A stretch of 64,000 nucleotides of DNA from Hymenobacter sp. BT730 (GCF_030542105.1 NZ_JAUOFB010000006.1:1-64000), one strand, 5' to 3'; positions 26,398-35,158 are shown, numbered from the stretch's first letter. Numbers and translations are program-made. The notes: generated by a model not told the origin, from the sequence alone.

Positions 26398-26941
26398 CGT
26401 GCTTGGCATGGTCGTGGTCGATGGTTTCAATAGTGACCGGGCCCAGCGCCCGGCCGCCGCTGTCTGCAGCCACCCGCTCGCAGAAGATGCGCCAGGTATG
26501 CTCCTGCACCAGCTTGCCCACGCCCAGGGTGTCATAGGCAAAAGCCACGAGGCCGTCGCGGGAGCGGGCCCAGGAGTGAATTTCGAAGCGAAAAACCTCC
26601 TGTGGCTGGCTTTCCAGGGAAAAGCGGATACGCCCCGCTTCCGGGTGGCCTTCCAGCGTTACAAACTCAAAAAAGGTTTTCTCGACTTTCGTTACCCGCA
26701 CAGTACCATTCCAGGGGCCCAGAATCTTGATCCGAAACTCGTCGCCCACATCCAGGCAGTCAGATGCGCCTTGGCTTTTCTCGAATTCAGCCAGTAAGTC
26801 GGGGCAATACTCGGGCACGCGGCACCGCACGTGCTGCATAAGTTGCTCCACTGTTTGGGTGGCGCCCACAATATCCACGAAATAGCGGCGCTCCAGCAGC
26901 GGACCGGCCCCATCTGGCGCCTCCTGTTTGGCTTTACTCAT
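26381..26941 (-). CDS. DUF1990-like protein, upstream member of the pair
   Basis: A 186-residue relative of the DUF1990 family: FFEFVTLEGHPEAGRIRFSL, RFEIHSWARSRDGLVAFAYD and KLVQEHTWRIFCERVAADSG parallel the central and final blocks of the downstream protein. It is shorter, lacks the long N-terminal part of its partner and ends with a His/Asp-rich tail (ETIDHDHAKHDVKHG) that could bind metal. The two proteins differ enough to be an old duplication and may act as a heterodimer. Together they form a two-gene operon. Confidence 0.72.
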   Translation of the reverse strand: MSKAKQEAPDGAGPLLERRYFVDIVGATQTVEQLMQHVRCRVPEYCPDLLAEFEKSQGASDCLDVGDEFRIKILGPWNGTVRVTKVEKTFFEFVTLEGHPEAGRIRFSLESQPQEVFRFEIHSWARSRDGLVAFAYDTLGVGKLVQEHTWRIFCERVAADSGGRALGPVTIETIDHDHAKHDVKHG

Positions 26942-27036
26942 GTGGCTTGTTTATTTTATGGCGGTATGTGCCCGGCTTGAGGCTAACGCAAGCAGTGAAT
27001 TTCAGGTTGACATAAGCTGAGGCGCACAGGGTTTCC

Positions 27037-27044
27037 TACATTTG
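27037..27044 (+). promoter_or_regulatory. -7 promoter box of the serine hydrolase gene
   Basis: TACATTTG matches TAnnTTTG, 64 bases before ATG 27109. No -33 box at the right distance. Confidence 0.4.
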
Positions 27045-27108
27045 ATACACGCAGCGTTTAGGCGGTTACGCCGTCTGTGGCTACGTTTTCTTTTCTCTAC
27101 TTCTTTCT

Positions 27109-28659
27109 ATGCGTAACTCCTTATTTGCTGGCCTGGCGCTTGGCTTGGGCAGCTTGTTGTTGAATCTGGCCCCTCGGCCCGCGTTGGCGCAGTCCGGCCC
27201 CGCTTCTTCCTTCGTAGCCGACAGCCTGGACCGCTACATCCAGCGCGGCATGCGCCAGTGGGAAATTCCTGGCCTGGCCGTGGTCATTGTGAAAGATGGC
27301 CAGGTAGTGGCCGCCAAAGGCTACGGCGTGCGGGCAGTGGGCAAGCCCGAGCCGGTAGATGCCAACACCCTGTTCATGATTGCCTCCAACACCAAGCTGT
27401 TCACGGGCACTGCCATTGCCAAGCTGGCCGAGGAGAAAAAACTCTCCCTCAACGACCACGTGCAGCAATACCTGCCCGGCTTCCGCCTGTACGATTCCAC
27501 TGCTACCCGGCTGGTAACCGTGCGCGACCTGCTGGGCCACCACCTGGGCACCAAAACCTTCCAGGGCGACTTCACCTTCTGGGACTCCAACCTCAGCCGC
27601 CAGGAAATCATTGACCACATGCGCCTGCTGAAACCAGTAGCTCCCTTCCGCCAGGACTACGGCTACTGCAATGCTGGTTTTCTGGCGGCCGGCCAGATTA
27701 TTCCGGTAGTTACGGGGGGCACCAGCTGGGAAGACTACGTGCAGCAGAACATGCTGCAGCCACTGGGCATGAACAATACTTACATGCTCACAGCCGGTAT
27801 GGGCCAGCGGCCTAATCTGGCCCTGCCCTACACCAACACCTACGCCCCACTCAGCCTGCTGCCCTTAGACCAAGTAGACAACCTTGGCCCGGCCGCCAGC
27901 ATGGTTTCCTGCGTGAATGACCTGGGCAAATGGCTGCGCCTGCAGCTGGACAGCGGCAAATACGAAGGCAAGCGCGTGCTGCCTTGGAGTGTGCTGCGGG
28001 CCACGCGGGATGCCAATACGCTGCTGACGACCCGCAGATCCACTCTACTGCCCACGCACTTCCGCACCTACGGGCTGGGCGAGTTTGCTACCGATTACAA
28101 CGGCAAGCAGGTATACTGGCACACGGGCGGAGCTTCGGGCTACGTGAGCAACGTGTGCTTTGTACCGGAAGCCGTCCTGGGCATTGCTATTCTCACCAAC
28201 CAGGACAACCAGAGCTTCTTTGAGGCCCTGCGCTACCAGTTGCTGGATAGCTACTTGGGCGTGCCCTACGTGGACCGCAGCGCCCAGTTTCTGGCTGCTT
28301 CCCGCCCCGGCAACGAGGAAACCAAAGCGGCCGTGGCCAAGCTGAAGGAACGGGTAGCCAAGAAGACCAGACTGGCGCTACCGCTTGCTGCCTATGTGGG
28401 CCAATACACGCACCCGCTTTACGGCCCCATCACCATTGAGAAAAAAGGCAAGCAGCTGGTAGCCAGCTTCAGCCGCCACCCCGCCCTGCGTGCTACGCTG
28501 GACTACATGGACGGCCAGGAATTCCGCGCCACCTACTCCAATGCTACCTACGGCATATTCCCGGCGGTTTTTGCGGTGAAAGACGGCAAAGTGCAGAGCG
28601 TGGAGCTGCGCGTGAACGAGGGCATCGACCAGGACCCGTATCTATTTGCCAGGAACTAA
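27109..28659 (+). CDS. Exported serine hydrolase (class C beta-lactamase fold) with DUF3471-like C-terminus
   Basis: A 516-residue periplasmic hydrolase with a signal peptide ending ...PRPALAQ (28). Class C motifs are complete: S93-N-T-K96, Y186-C-N188 and the H-T-G-G motif in VYWHTGGASGY. The last 100 residues (LPLAAYVGQYTHPLYGPITI onwards) are a beta-barrel domain of the DUF3471 type often attached to these enzymes. The likely activity is on esters or D-amino acid peptides; true beta-lactam resistance is possible but not implied. It is only distantly related to the TPR-carrying hydrolase at 14464, which has Y-N-Q instead of Y-x-N. A strong hairpin follows. Confidence 0.88.
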   Translation: MRNSLFAGLALGLGSLLLNLAPRPALAQSGPASSFVADSLDRYIQRGMRQWEIPGLAVVIVKDGQVVAAKGYGVRAVGKPEPVDANTLFMIASNTKLFTGTAIAKLAEEKKLSLNDHVQQYLPGFRLYDSTATRLVTVRDLLGHHLGTKTFQGDFTFWDSNLSRQEIIDHMRLLKPVAPFRQDYGYCNAGFLAAGQIIPVVTGGTSWEDYVQQNMLQPLGMNNTYMLTAGMGQRPNLALPYTNTYAPLSLLPLDQVDNLGPAASMVSCVNDLGKWLRLQLDSGKYEGKRVLPWSVLRATRDANTLLTTRRSTLLPTHFRTYGLGEFATDYNGKQVYWHTGGASGYVSNVCFVPEAVLGIAILTNQDNQSFFEALRYQLLDSYLGVPYVDRSAQFLAASRPGNEETKAAVAKLKERVAKKTRLALPLAAYVGQYTHPLYGPITIEKKGKQLVASFSRHPALRATLDYMDGQEFRATYSNATYGIFPAVFAVKDGKVQSVELRVNEGIDQDPYLFARN

Positions 28660-28680
28660 TAATTGGTATGGATGAATGCC

Positions 28681-28718
28681 CGAACGGGCCGGTGGTTGCA
28701 CAACTACCGGCCCGTTCG
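28681..28718 (+). terminator. Hairpin after the serine hydrolase gene
   Basis: A stem of up to 18 bp (CGAACGGGCCGGT with its complement, continuing inward with one G-T pair) and a 2-base loop, 21 bases after the stop. No T run follows. Confidence 0.6.
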
Positions 28719-28870
28719 TCGTATAGGGAAGTAGATAACAACCGTCCGCTCGCGCGGAGTCGTGGCATTACGCTAGGGTGCTATACCCCAGCATTGTCTT
28801 CACGCCCGGTGTCCCGATTTCGCTCAACCGGACGAACGATTTTGTCCTTCTAATTCCTGACTTGATTCTT

Positions 28871-29557
28871 ATGCCCTATTACCGTCCCGCCCATCCGCCC
28901 GTTGATCCACTGATAGTCCGAGACCTGACGCAGCTGCAGGAAACTATGCGCAAGCAGGTGCGCCTGGAGCCCCTGGCCCATGAGCCGCAGTTTATTGCCG
29001 GCTGCGACTCCTCTTTCCCGACACCGACTACTATCCTCTCGGTATTTGTGCTCCTGAAGTACCCGTCGTTGGAGTTGGTGGAAAAGGTGTGGAATACGGA
29101 GGTGGTTGAAATGCCCTATGTGCCGGGCTTCCTGTCCTTCCGCGAAGCGCCCAATCTGCTGAAAGCGTATACCAAGCTGCACCAAAAGCCCGATGTGATT
29201 ATGGTAGATGGACACGGTATTGCGCACCCCCGCCGTATGGGTATTGCCGCACATCTGGGCGTGTTGCTGAATAAACCCACCTTCGGGGTAGCCAAACAAA
29301 AGCTCACCGGTACCTATACCGAGCCGGATATCACCAAAGGCAGCATTTCACCACTCACGGATAAAAACGGCGAGCTGCTGGGTGAAGTAATTCGCAGTAA
29401 GGACAAGGTAAATCCGCTGTTTGTGAGCCCGGGCCACCGCTGCGACCAGGCCACGGCCACGCGCCTCACGCTGGCCTGCCTGCGTGGCTACAAGCTACCC
29501 GAGCCTACCCGCCTGGCCGATTATTGGGCCGAGGAGTTCAAAAAAGAGCTACGCTAA
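28871..29557 (+). CDS. nfi: Endonuclease V
   Basis: Cuts DNA one base past deaminated bases, mainly hypoxanthine, to start alternative repair. The 228 residues match the usual 220-230. Active-site residues: D46 (FIAGCDSSF), E92 in MPYVPGFLSFRE, D113 in VDGHGIAHPRR and K142 in FGVAKQKLTG, equal to E. coli D35, E89, D110 and K139. The wedge motif PYVPGFLSF that opens the damaged base pair is intact. I start at ATG 28871; the longer reading from 28778 adds residues unlike the family. A lipoprotein gene follows after 10 bases. Confidence 0.94.
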   Translation: MPYYRPAHPPVDPLIVRDLTQLQETMRKQVRLEPLAHEPQFIAGCDSSFPTPTTILSVFVLLKYPSLELVEKVWNTEVVEMPYVPGFLSFREAPNLLKAYTKLHQKPDVIMVDGHGIAHPRRMGIAAHLGVLLNKPTFGVAKQKLTGTYTEPDITKGSISPLTDKNGELLGEVIRSKDKVNPLFVSPGHRCDQATATRLTLACLRGYKLPEPTRLADYWAEEFKKELR

Positions 29558-29567
29558 ACTGATAAGT

Positions 29568-30239
29568 ATGGGCCGCTATTTTATATCAGTTGCCGGGGTG
29601 GTGAGCATGACGCTGGGCCTGCTGGCATGCAAGCCCGATTCGCAGCCTACCACGGCATCCACCTCCCCTACGGCCGCAACACCGCCCCGGCAGGAGACGA
29701 AACCAGCTACTCCTCTTCCTGATACTACCCTGTTGGCTGCCTGGCAGCAGTTCGACCAAGCCATACGAGCCCATGACACGCTGGCCCTGCAACGCCTGCT
29801 GGACCCCGCCGTAGGCCTGTGGGTACTGGAGCAGCCCGGCGCTATGCCGCGCGTCACGCACGTAGCCCACGTGCGCGACTTCCGCCGTGACTACCAAAGC
29901 CTCCCCCTGTTTTCGCTGGCGGAGCAACTGATGACGTGCTCCACTCCGCTGGTGGTAAAGCAGCTACCTGCCTTTGACTGTGGCATGCAGACGGATACTA
30001 CCTCCGGTTATGCGCGGGATGGTTGCTTCGTTAGTTCAGCGGCTGAGTTTCGCCGTCTGGATGTGTGGCCCTATGCTACGGTAGTGGGTGGTACGGCTGC
30101 GGAAGGCCAAGGGGCGCAACGCCGCGCTATGCGGACCATCCTGCAAACCCGCTTCAGCTTTAAATTTCACTTTGCGAAATCAGCCGACGGTACCTGGCGG
30201 CTTGTGTTTCTGGATCTGCGTATTCCCTGTAGTGCCTGA
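29568..30239 (+). CDS. Hypothetical lipoprotein
   Basis: A 223-residue protein with a lipoprotein signal (MGRYFISVAGVVSMTLGLLA, then Cys21) and a Thr/Pro-rich spacer to about residue 55. The body (LAAWQQFDQAIRAHDTLALQ, GLWVLEQPGAMPRVTHVAHV, SFKFHFAKSADGTWRLVFLD) resembles Bacteroidota lipoproteins with an NTF2-like fold, which is only a guess. ATG 29568 is chosen because it places the lipobox correctly. It follows nfi by 10 bases. Its last 60 bases overlap, tail to tail, the end of the GluQ-like gene on the other strand, an unusual convergent overlap. Confidence 0.7.
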   Translation: MGRYFISVAGVVSMTLGLLACKPDSQPTTASTSPTAATPPRQETKPATPLPDTTLLAAWQQFDQAIRAHDTLALQRLLDPAVGLWVLEQPGAMPRVTHVAHVRDFRRDYQSLPLFSLAEQLMTCSTPLVVKQLPAFDCGMQTDTTSGYARDGCFVSSAAEFRRLDVWPYATVVGGTAAEGQGAQRRAMRTILQTRFSFKFHFAKSADGTWRLVFLDLRIPCSA

Positions 30240-31154
30240 CAGGGGGAGCAAGCCAGACATGGCAAACGCCTCTTGTAGCGCCGCTAATGACTGGCCCGCT
30301 GGTTCCGGTAGCTCCAACAGGCGCGCTACGGCAGCATACACCGGCTGTGGAGTAGTTGCTTCACCCATTATTCCTCTATCTAAAACCTGCTGCTGCGACT
30401 TAGAAAGCTTCTGCCCATTGGCGGCGGGCAACAGCGGGTGATGCACAAACCGGGTGGTGCTAAATGCCGCCGTGGCAGGTACCTGCGCGGCCAGCCAAAG
30501 CTGGGCAGCGGTACTGGGCAGCAAATCGAGCCCGCGCACAATGAGTGTGGTGCCCAGGCGCACATCATCGGCAATAGAACCAATCTGGTAAGCAGCGGTG
30601 CCGTCTTTTTTGCGCACCACAAAATCGCCCAGGTTCTGCGCCAGCGGCACTTCTATCTGGCCTTGCCAGAGGTCGGTGAAAGCAATACGCAGGGTCAGGG
30701 GTACGTGGGCCCGCCAGGCGGTTTCAGGTATATCAAAGGAGACGTGCTGCTGGCGGCAGGTACCGGGATAGAGGCCATTATGGGAAGCACGTAGGATATC
30801 GGTACGGGAGCAGCGGCAGGCATACAGCAGCCCGGGCACGGCACGTAGCTTGTCCAGTAACTGTTGATATTCAGCCAGGCGGTGCTGCTGGGAGTAGCTC
30901 CGCTCAAAGTCCTCGGGGCCGCTGGGGCCTTGGTCATAGTCGAGGCCCAGCCATTCTATAGTGCGGAAAATATTGTCCAGGTAAGCCGGGCGGAGACGGG
31001 CGCGGTCCAGGTCATCAATGCGCAGGTGCAAAGTACCGTGGGCACGGCGTACCAGCAGCCATGTCAGCACGAAGTTGACGGCATTGCCCAGATGCAGGTA
31101 GCCGCTGGGCGTGGGCGCTAGGCGCGATACGACGGGAGAAGGATTGGCGCTCAT
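30180..31154 (-). CDS. gluQ: Glutamyl-Q tRNA(Asp) synthetase-like protein
   Basis: A shortened glutamyl-tRNA synthetase without the anticodon-binding domain. E. coli GluQ (308 residues) attaches glutamate to the queuosine of tRNA(Asp). The 324 residues carry the HIGH-type motif H21-L-G-N (PTPSGYLHLGNA), the KMSKS-type motif K249-L-S-K-S253, and zinc ligands C113, C115 and C133 with Y129 in YACRCSRTDI...GLYPGTCR. The ATP and glutamate pocket (LRIDDLDRARLRPAYLDNIF) looks intact. Against a plain gltX are its length and the missing C-terminal helical cage. Its C-terminal 20 codons overlap the convergent lipoprotein gene. Confidence 0.88.
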   Translation of the reverse strand: MSANPSPVVSRLAPTPSGYLHLGNAVNFVLTWLLVRRAHGTLHLRIDDLDRARLRPAYLDNIFRTIEWLGLDYDQGPSGPEDFERSYSQQHRLAEYQQLLDKLRAVPGLLYACRCSRTDILRASHNGLYPGTCRQQHVSFDIPETAWRAHVPLTLRIAFTDLWQGQIEVPLAQNLGDFVVRKKDGTAAYQIGSIADDVRLGTTLIVRGLDLLPSTAAQLWLAAQVPATAAFSTTRFVHHPLLPAANGQKLSKSQQQVLDRGIMGEATTPQPVYAAVARLLELPEPAGQSLAALQEAFAMSGLLPLSGTTGNTQIQKHKPPGTVG

Positions 31155-31219
31155 TTAGACGCGAAAATTACGCTTCCCGGGCATTTGCAGGCGGCAGGAT
31201 GGTTGAAACAAAAAAGAAA

Positions 31220-31358
31220 GTCATGCCGAGCTTTTCGAGGCACCTCGCCCGCTTCGTCTGTCATCCTGACGAAGGAAGGGCTTTTTCCCGCAGAAACGAG
31301 TCGTTGTTACGATGGTCGTTCCTCAGGCCTAAGGGCCTTCCCATAGCTCAGGATGACG
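31220..31358. repeat. Imperfect palindromic element, GTCATCC type
   Basis: Outer arms 31260-31281 and 31333-31358 are inverted copies (GTCATCCTGA shared exactly, then an A/G-rich match with small gaps). A half-copy starting GTCATGCCGAGC lies at 31220. It occupies most of the 338-base gap between gluQ and the first pirin gene; the rest (31359-31492) is AT-rich and should hold the pirin promoter. Confidence 0.6.
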
Positions 31359-31492
31359 TTTCTATCTATATGACGTTCGTTCAACCTATAGTTCTTACTT
31401 CAGCCGGAAACATTATTACCTCAATTGATGTATGTACATATATCAGACAGAAAACCACTTACCTTCTGCCCTGATTTTCAACCTACAGCATT

Positions 31493-32206
31493 ATGAAAAC
31501 GGTTTTCCACGCGGCTTCTACCCGCGGCCATGCCAGCCACGGTTGGCTTAACTCTTACCATACCTTCAGCTTCGGCGGCTACCAGAACCCGGATCGGGTG
31601 CATTTTGGGGCTCTCCGGGTGCTAAATGATGATACCGTGGCGGCGGGCATGGGTTTTGGCCGGCACCCGCACGACAACATGGAAATCATCAGTATTCCAC
31701 TGTCCGGCGACCTGGAGCACCAGGACAGCACCGGCCGCAAAGCCGTTATCCGCCACGGCGACGTGCAGGTGATGAGCGCCGGTACGGGCATTGCGCACAG
31801 CGAGAAAAACCACAGCAACACGGAGGAAGTAAAGTTTCTGCAGATCTGGGTGTTCCCTAATAAGCGCAATGTAGCGCCGCGCTACGACCAGCAGACCTTC
31901 CGGGCCGAGGACCGCCACAACCTGTTCCAGCAGATCCTTTCCCCTTCCGCTGATGATGCGGGTGTCTGGATTCATCAGGATGCCTGGTTTCACCTGGGCG
32001 ACTTCGACGCTGGCCAGACCACGGAATATGCAGTTAAACGCCCCGGCAACGGCGTATATGTATTTGTGCTGGAAGGCGACGCTACGGTGAACGGCCAGGC
32101 CCTGCACCGCCGCGACGGTCTGGGCGTTTGGGATACGGACTCGCTGCAGATTTCCGCCGATAGCCATACCCAACTCCTGCTCATGGACGTACCCATGAGC
32201 CTGTAA
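31493..32206 (+). CDS. Pirin family protein (YhhW-like), copy A
   Basis: A bicupin of 237 residues in the pirin family, some of whose members oxidise quercetin or sense iron redox state. Metal ligands are H58 and H60 (GRHPHDNMEIISI), H102 and E104 (GTGIAHSEKN). The C-terminal cupin (VYVFVLEGDATVNGQALHRR) is the metal-free half. It starts a three-gene run: pirin, nitroreductase, pirin. Copy B downstream shares the same ligand numbering, so this is a local duplication with the nitroreductase gene between. Confidence 0.9.
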   Translation: MKTVFHAASTRGHASHGWLNSYHTFSFGGYQNPDRVHFGALRVLNDDTVAAGMGFGRHPHDNMEIISIPLSGDLEHQDSTGRKAVIRHGDVQVMSAGTGIAHSEKNHSNTEEVKFLQIWVFPNKRNVAPRYDQQTFRAEDRHNLFQQILSPSADDAGVWIHQDAWFHLGDFDAGQTTEYAVKRPGNGVYVFVLEGDATVNGQALHRRDGLGVWDTDSLQISADSHTQLLLMDVPMSL

Positions 32207-32298
32207 GCTGAGTTTTCAGCCTGCGTGTTCTTTTTTCGGCGGCTTTGGCTGCACTTTTTCGGCTACGGATCCTACCCGCGCCTTTTTGATTTTTCGAT

Positions 32299-32871
32299 AT
32301 GAAAGTTGCCACCACCACTTACCCGGTTCATGAGCTGATTCGCAAACGCTGGAGCCCCCGCTCGTTTGCCAGCTATCCGGTAGCGCCCGAAACCATGGGC
32401 CAGCTGTTTGAAGCCGCCTCCTGGGCCCCCAGCGCCATGAATGAGCAGCCCTGGCGCTACATCTACGCCCACCACGCCGATACCGAAGCTTTTCAGAAAA
32501 TGGTAGACTGCCTGCTGCCCGGCAACCAGCCCTGGGCAAAGAATGCGGCCGTCCTGGTGCTGGCCTTGGCCAAAACCCACTACGATAACGGTACGCCCAA
32601 CGGCGCTGCCCTCCACGACCTGGGCCTGGCCAACGGCAACCTGATTCTGGAAGCTACGGCTCTGGGGCTGCACGGCCACTTTATGGGCGGTTTCGACCGG
32701 GCCAAAGCGCAGGCAACCTTCCATCTGCCCGAGAACCTACAGCCCGCCGTCATGATTGCCTTAGGCTATCAGGGAGAAGCCGAACAGCTGGAGGAGCCCT
32801 TCCTGAGCCGTGAAAAGGCTGGCCGCCAGCGCAAGCCGGTACAGGAAATTGCCTTTCATCAAAGCCTGTAA
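32299..32871 (+). CDS. Nitroreductase family protein
   Basis: An FMN-dependent NAD(P)H oxidoreductase of 190 residues. The N-terminal FMN site is RKRWSPRSFASYPVAPETM, with ASWAPSAMNEQPWRYIYA for the dimer/FMN loop, LGLANGNLILEATALGLHGH for the helix over the flavin, and the final basic stretch SREKAGRQRKPVQEI. Such enzymes reduce nitro compounds or quinones, and some remove damaged flavins. It sits between two pirins, with spacings of 92 and 27 bases, so it is probably co-transcribed with at least copy B. The pairing suggests quinone or flavonoid redox handling; this is inference. Confidence 0.9.
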   Translation: MKVATTTYPVHELIRKRWSPRSFASYPVAPETMGQLFEAASWAPSAMNEQPWRYIYAHHADTEAFQKMVDCLLPGNQPWAKNAAVLVLALAKTHYDNGTPNGAALHDLGLANGNLILEATALGLHGHFMGGFDRAKAQATFHLPENLQPAVMIALGYQGEAEQLEEPFLSREKAGRQRKPVQEIAFHQSL

Positions 32872-32898
32872 TCTTCACACATCTTCCCGAGCATTCTT

Positions 32899-33609
32899 AT
32901 GCACTACCGCATCATCCGCGCCGCCGAACGGGGCCTGAAGGATATTGGCTGGCTGCAGAGCAACTTCACGTTCTCCTTCAGTAACTATTACAACCCCGAG
33001 CGCAGCGGCTTTGGCCTATTGCGGGTGTTTAATGATGATTTTGTGCAGCGTGGAGGCGGCTTTGGCCTGCACGCGCACAGCAACATGGAAATCATCTCGG
33101 TGCTGCTGGCCGGACGCATGAACCACAAGGACAGCTTGGGTTACTCGGAAGTGATTGAGCCGGGTGGCGTGCAGATTATGAGTGCCGGCAGCGGCCTGCG
33201 CCACGAAGAGCACAATGTGGGCGACGAGGAAGTGAACTTTCTCCAGATCTGGATTGAGCCCAAGCTGCAGAATGTAACGCCCCGCTATCAGCGTCGGCAG
33301 TTTCCGGAGGAAAAGCGCCGGAACCAGCTGGTCACTATTGTGAGCAATGAGGAAGGCACGGCACATTGCTGGATCAACCAGAATGCGCGGCTCTCGCTGG
33401 GCTATTTTGAGGCCGGCCGCACACTAGACTATGCCCTGAATCCGCTGAATAAAGCGGTATTCTTATTTGTGATAGAAGGCAGCGTGCTGGTAAACGGGCA
33501 GGCCGTAGAGAGGCGCGACAGTATAGGCCTGTGGGCTACCGATAAAATTGCCATTGAATGCTCTGCCGAAAGTAAGTTCCTCCTTATTGAGGCTCCTATT
33601 AATTCCTGA
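32899..33609 (+). CDS. Pirin family protein (YhhW-like), copy B
   Basis: A 236-residue pirin with ligands at the same positions as copy A: H58 and H60 (GLHAHSNMEIISV), H102 and E104 (GLRHEEHN). It differs by replacing GTGIAHSE with GSGLRHEE, so the second His has an Arg before it. The tail carries the inactive cupin (AVFLFVIEGSVLVNGQAVER). It follows the nitroreductase gene by 27 bases, and a terminator follows. Together with the third pirin at 46248 the window has three. Confidence 0.9.
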   Translation: MHYRIIRAAERGLKDIGWLQSNFTFSFSNYYNPERSGFGLLRVFNDDFVQRGGGFGLHAHSNMEIISVLLAGRMNHKDSLGYSEVIEPGGVQIMSAGSGLRHEEHNVGDEEVNFLQIWIEPKLQNVTPRYQRRQFPEEKRRNQLVTIVSNEEGTAHCWINQNARLSLGYFEAGRTLDYALNPLNKAVFLFVIEGSVLVNGQAVERRDSIGLWATDKIAIECSAESKFLLIEAPINS

Positions 33610-33632
33610 GCCGCTCCACTTACCTTATACCT

Positions 33633-33658
33633 AAAAGCCTCTCGCCCGGGAGGCTTTT
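33633..33658 (+). terminator. Rho-independent terminator of the pirin cluster
   Basis: AAAAGCCTC with its complement, 8-base loop, then a T run, 23 bases after copy B. Confidence 0.85.
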
Positions 33659-33773
33659 TTATTTACCAATAACCGCCCCTCCAGGTACCTGCGCCACAAC
33701 CACTCCGGTCTGATTTACGTTTTAGCAAACACAGGATCAACTGGTTAACTCCCTCATTTTAAAAACAAAAACC

Positions 33774-34061
33774 ATGCGGCTCCCTAAATACATCTTCGCT
33801 CTGCTGCTCGCATTCTTTATGCTGGGCAGCAACCTCACCAGTGCCGTGGCCCAAACCAAGCCCAAGAAACACTGGAGTAAAAAAGCCAAAGGCGCCGCTA
33901 TTGGAGCTGGTGCCGGTGCCGTAACGGGTGCCGTAGTGGGCGGTGGTAAAGGTGCCGTAGTAGGTACGGTAGCCGGGGCCGCAGCTGGCGGGCTTATCGG
34001 CAAGAAAAAGGATAGGAAGAAAGACCCCGTGCGCTATAAGCACTACACGCGCAAAGATTAA
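33774..34061 (+). CDS. Glycine-zipper exported protein
   Basis: A 95-residue protein with a signal peptide (LLLAFFMLGSNLTSAVA, then QTKPKKHW) and a central Gly/Ala zipper (GAAIGAGAGAVTGAVVGGG, continuing to AGGLIGKK) flanked by lysine-rich ends. This is the YMGG/glycine-zipper 2 pattern; such peptides insert in membranes or pack against lipids. The function is unknown. The gene stands alone with its own terminator. Confidence 0.78.
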   Translation: MRLPKYIFALLLAFFMLGSNLTSAVAQTKPKKHWSKKAKGAAIGAGAGAVTGAVVGGGKGAVVGTVAGAAAGGLIGKKKDRKKDPVRYKHYTRKD

Positions 34062-34079
34062 GCAGGCTGCCCTTTTCCC

Positions 34080-34118
34080 GAACACTCCAGTCGCTCCCGC
34101 TGGGGTGTTCGTTTTTTT
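34080..34118 (+). terminator. Terminator after the glycine-zipper gene
   Basis: GAACACTCCAG pairs with CTGGGGTGTTC (one G-T pair) and is followed by seven T. Confidence 0.8.
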
Positions 34119-34273
34119 GCCCGGACCGGAAATGGCCTGCTGGTTGGTGTGCGAAACCCGGGGTGCCAGTAAAGCATACCTTTCGCTTTATAGGAAGAAA
34201 CTATTTCCTACCTTCTGGCACCCTATAACCACCCACCCAGGTGCTAACTCTCTCCACCCCTTTATTCCACCGA

Positions 34274-35131
34274 ATGAAGCCCACTTCCTTCCTAGAAACC
34301 GAGCAAAGCCATCTGGCCCTGGCGCAGTACTACCGCTGGTTCCAGATCTACGAGCGACCCTACACAGAGAATCGCATAAAAAATGCCACCGCGCTGCTGG
34401 CTGATGATGCTTTAATCAAGTCTGTTATAGGTGACCTGAATGGCCCGGCCGAGTTTCAGGAACGCTTAATGGAATACAAGGACTGGCAAAATGCGCATCA
34501 TGTGCAGTATGCAACCATCACACCTCTCTCCGATGATAAACTGTCTCTGCTAGGCCACGCCCTTTTTCAGAACATCCGCCCCGATGGCACCCGTCACAGC
34601 TTCACCATTCAGTATGATGCCCAGCTGACGCAGGTATCCGGTGATTTACCGGTGTTCACTTTTTTTAAGCTTACCCCTACCAGCACCGTAGAACCGGCTG
34701 AGTTTGCTGACGCTTATCCCCAAAACCGGGTGACTTCTTTTATGCATTACTGGCTGTATTGCATGGAAACCCATAAGGGTGATGCCACCAAAATGAGGGA
34801 ACTGTTTACGCCAGATTTTGAGCTGAATATGGCCACGGGCGGACATATTAATAATTGGGAGCAGTTTGAGGCCTGGATAAAATCTACCTACTCCCGTATT
34901 CGCTATACCAGCCACCGCACCCGCAATCTAACGGTACAGCCCAATCCTGATGGCACCCTATCTGCATCGTTTATGATGGACTGGCAGGGCATTTCGGCCG
35001 ATGGCGAACCCATGATAGCGGAGATGCAACACGAGTGGCTGCTGGAAGATAACCTGGACAACCGCTTTGCGGCACTTAAAAAGGTACAGGTGGTTGCTAC
35101 CAAGCCTTTTCAGGTAAGCTATTCGTTTTAA
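34274..35131 (+). CDS. Tandem NTF2-like (SnoaL-type) domain protein
   Basis: A 285-residue soluble protein with two domains of the NTF2/SnoaL cone fold: residues 10-135 (SHLALAQYYRWFQIYERPYT, DDALIKSVIGDLNGPAEFQE) and 150-280 (SFMHYWLYCMETHKGDATKM, FELNMATGGHINNWEQFEAW, MMDWQGISADGEPMIAEMQH). Each cone holds a pocket for small molecules. ATG 34274 fits the first helix; the upstream in-frame Met at 34241 precedes an unconvincing stretch. A CYTH gene follows after 27 bases, so the two may form an operon. The ligand is unknown. Confidence 0.72.
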   Translation: MKPTSFLETEQSHLALAQYYRWFQIYERPYTENRIKNATALLADDALIKSVIGDLNGPAEFQERLMEYKDWQNAHHVQYATITPLSDDKLSLLGHALFQNIRPDGTRHSFTIQYDAQLTQVSGDLPVFTFFKLTPTSTVEPAEFADAYPQNRVTSFMHYWLYCMETHKGDATKMRELFTPDFELNMATGGHINNWEQFEAWIKSTYSRIRYTSHRTRNLTVQPNPDGTLSASFMMDWQGISADGEPMIAEMQHEWLLEDNLDNRFAALKKVQVVATKPFQVSYSF

Positions 35132-35158
35132 CGGGCGGCTTTCCGTTATAGGTTTCAG

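Noticed and set aside
27109..28659. True beta-lactamase resistance gene
   Set aside because: Class C motifs are shared by esterases and peptidases, and the DUF3471-like C-terminus is typical of non-resistance members.
28778..28870. Extended endonuclease V start
   Set aside because: The extra 31 residues are unlike the family; ATG 28871 gives normal length.
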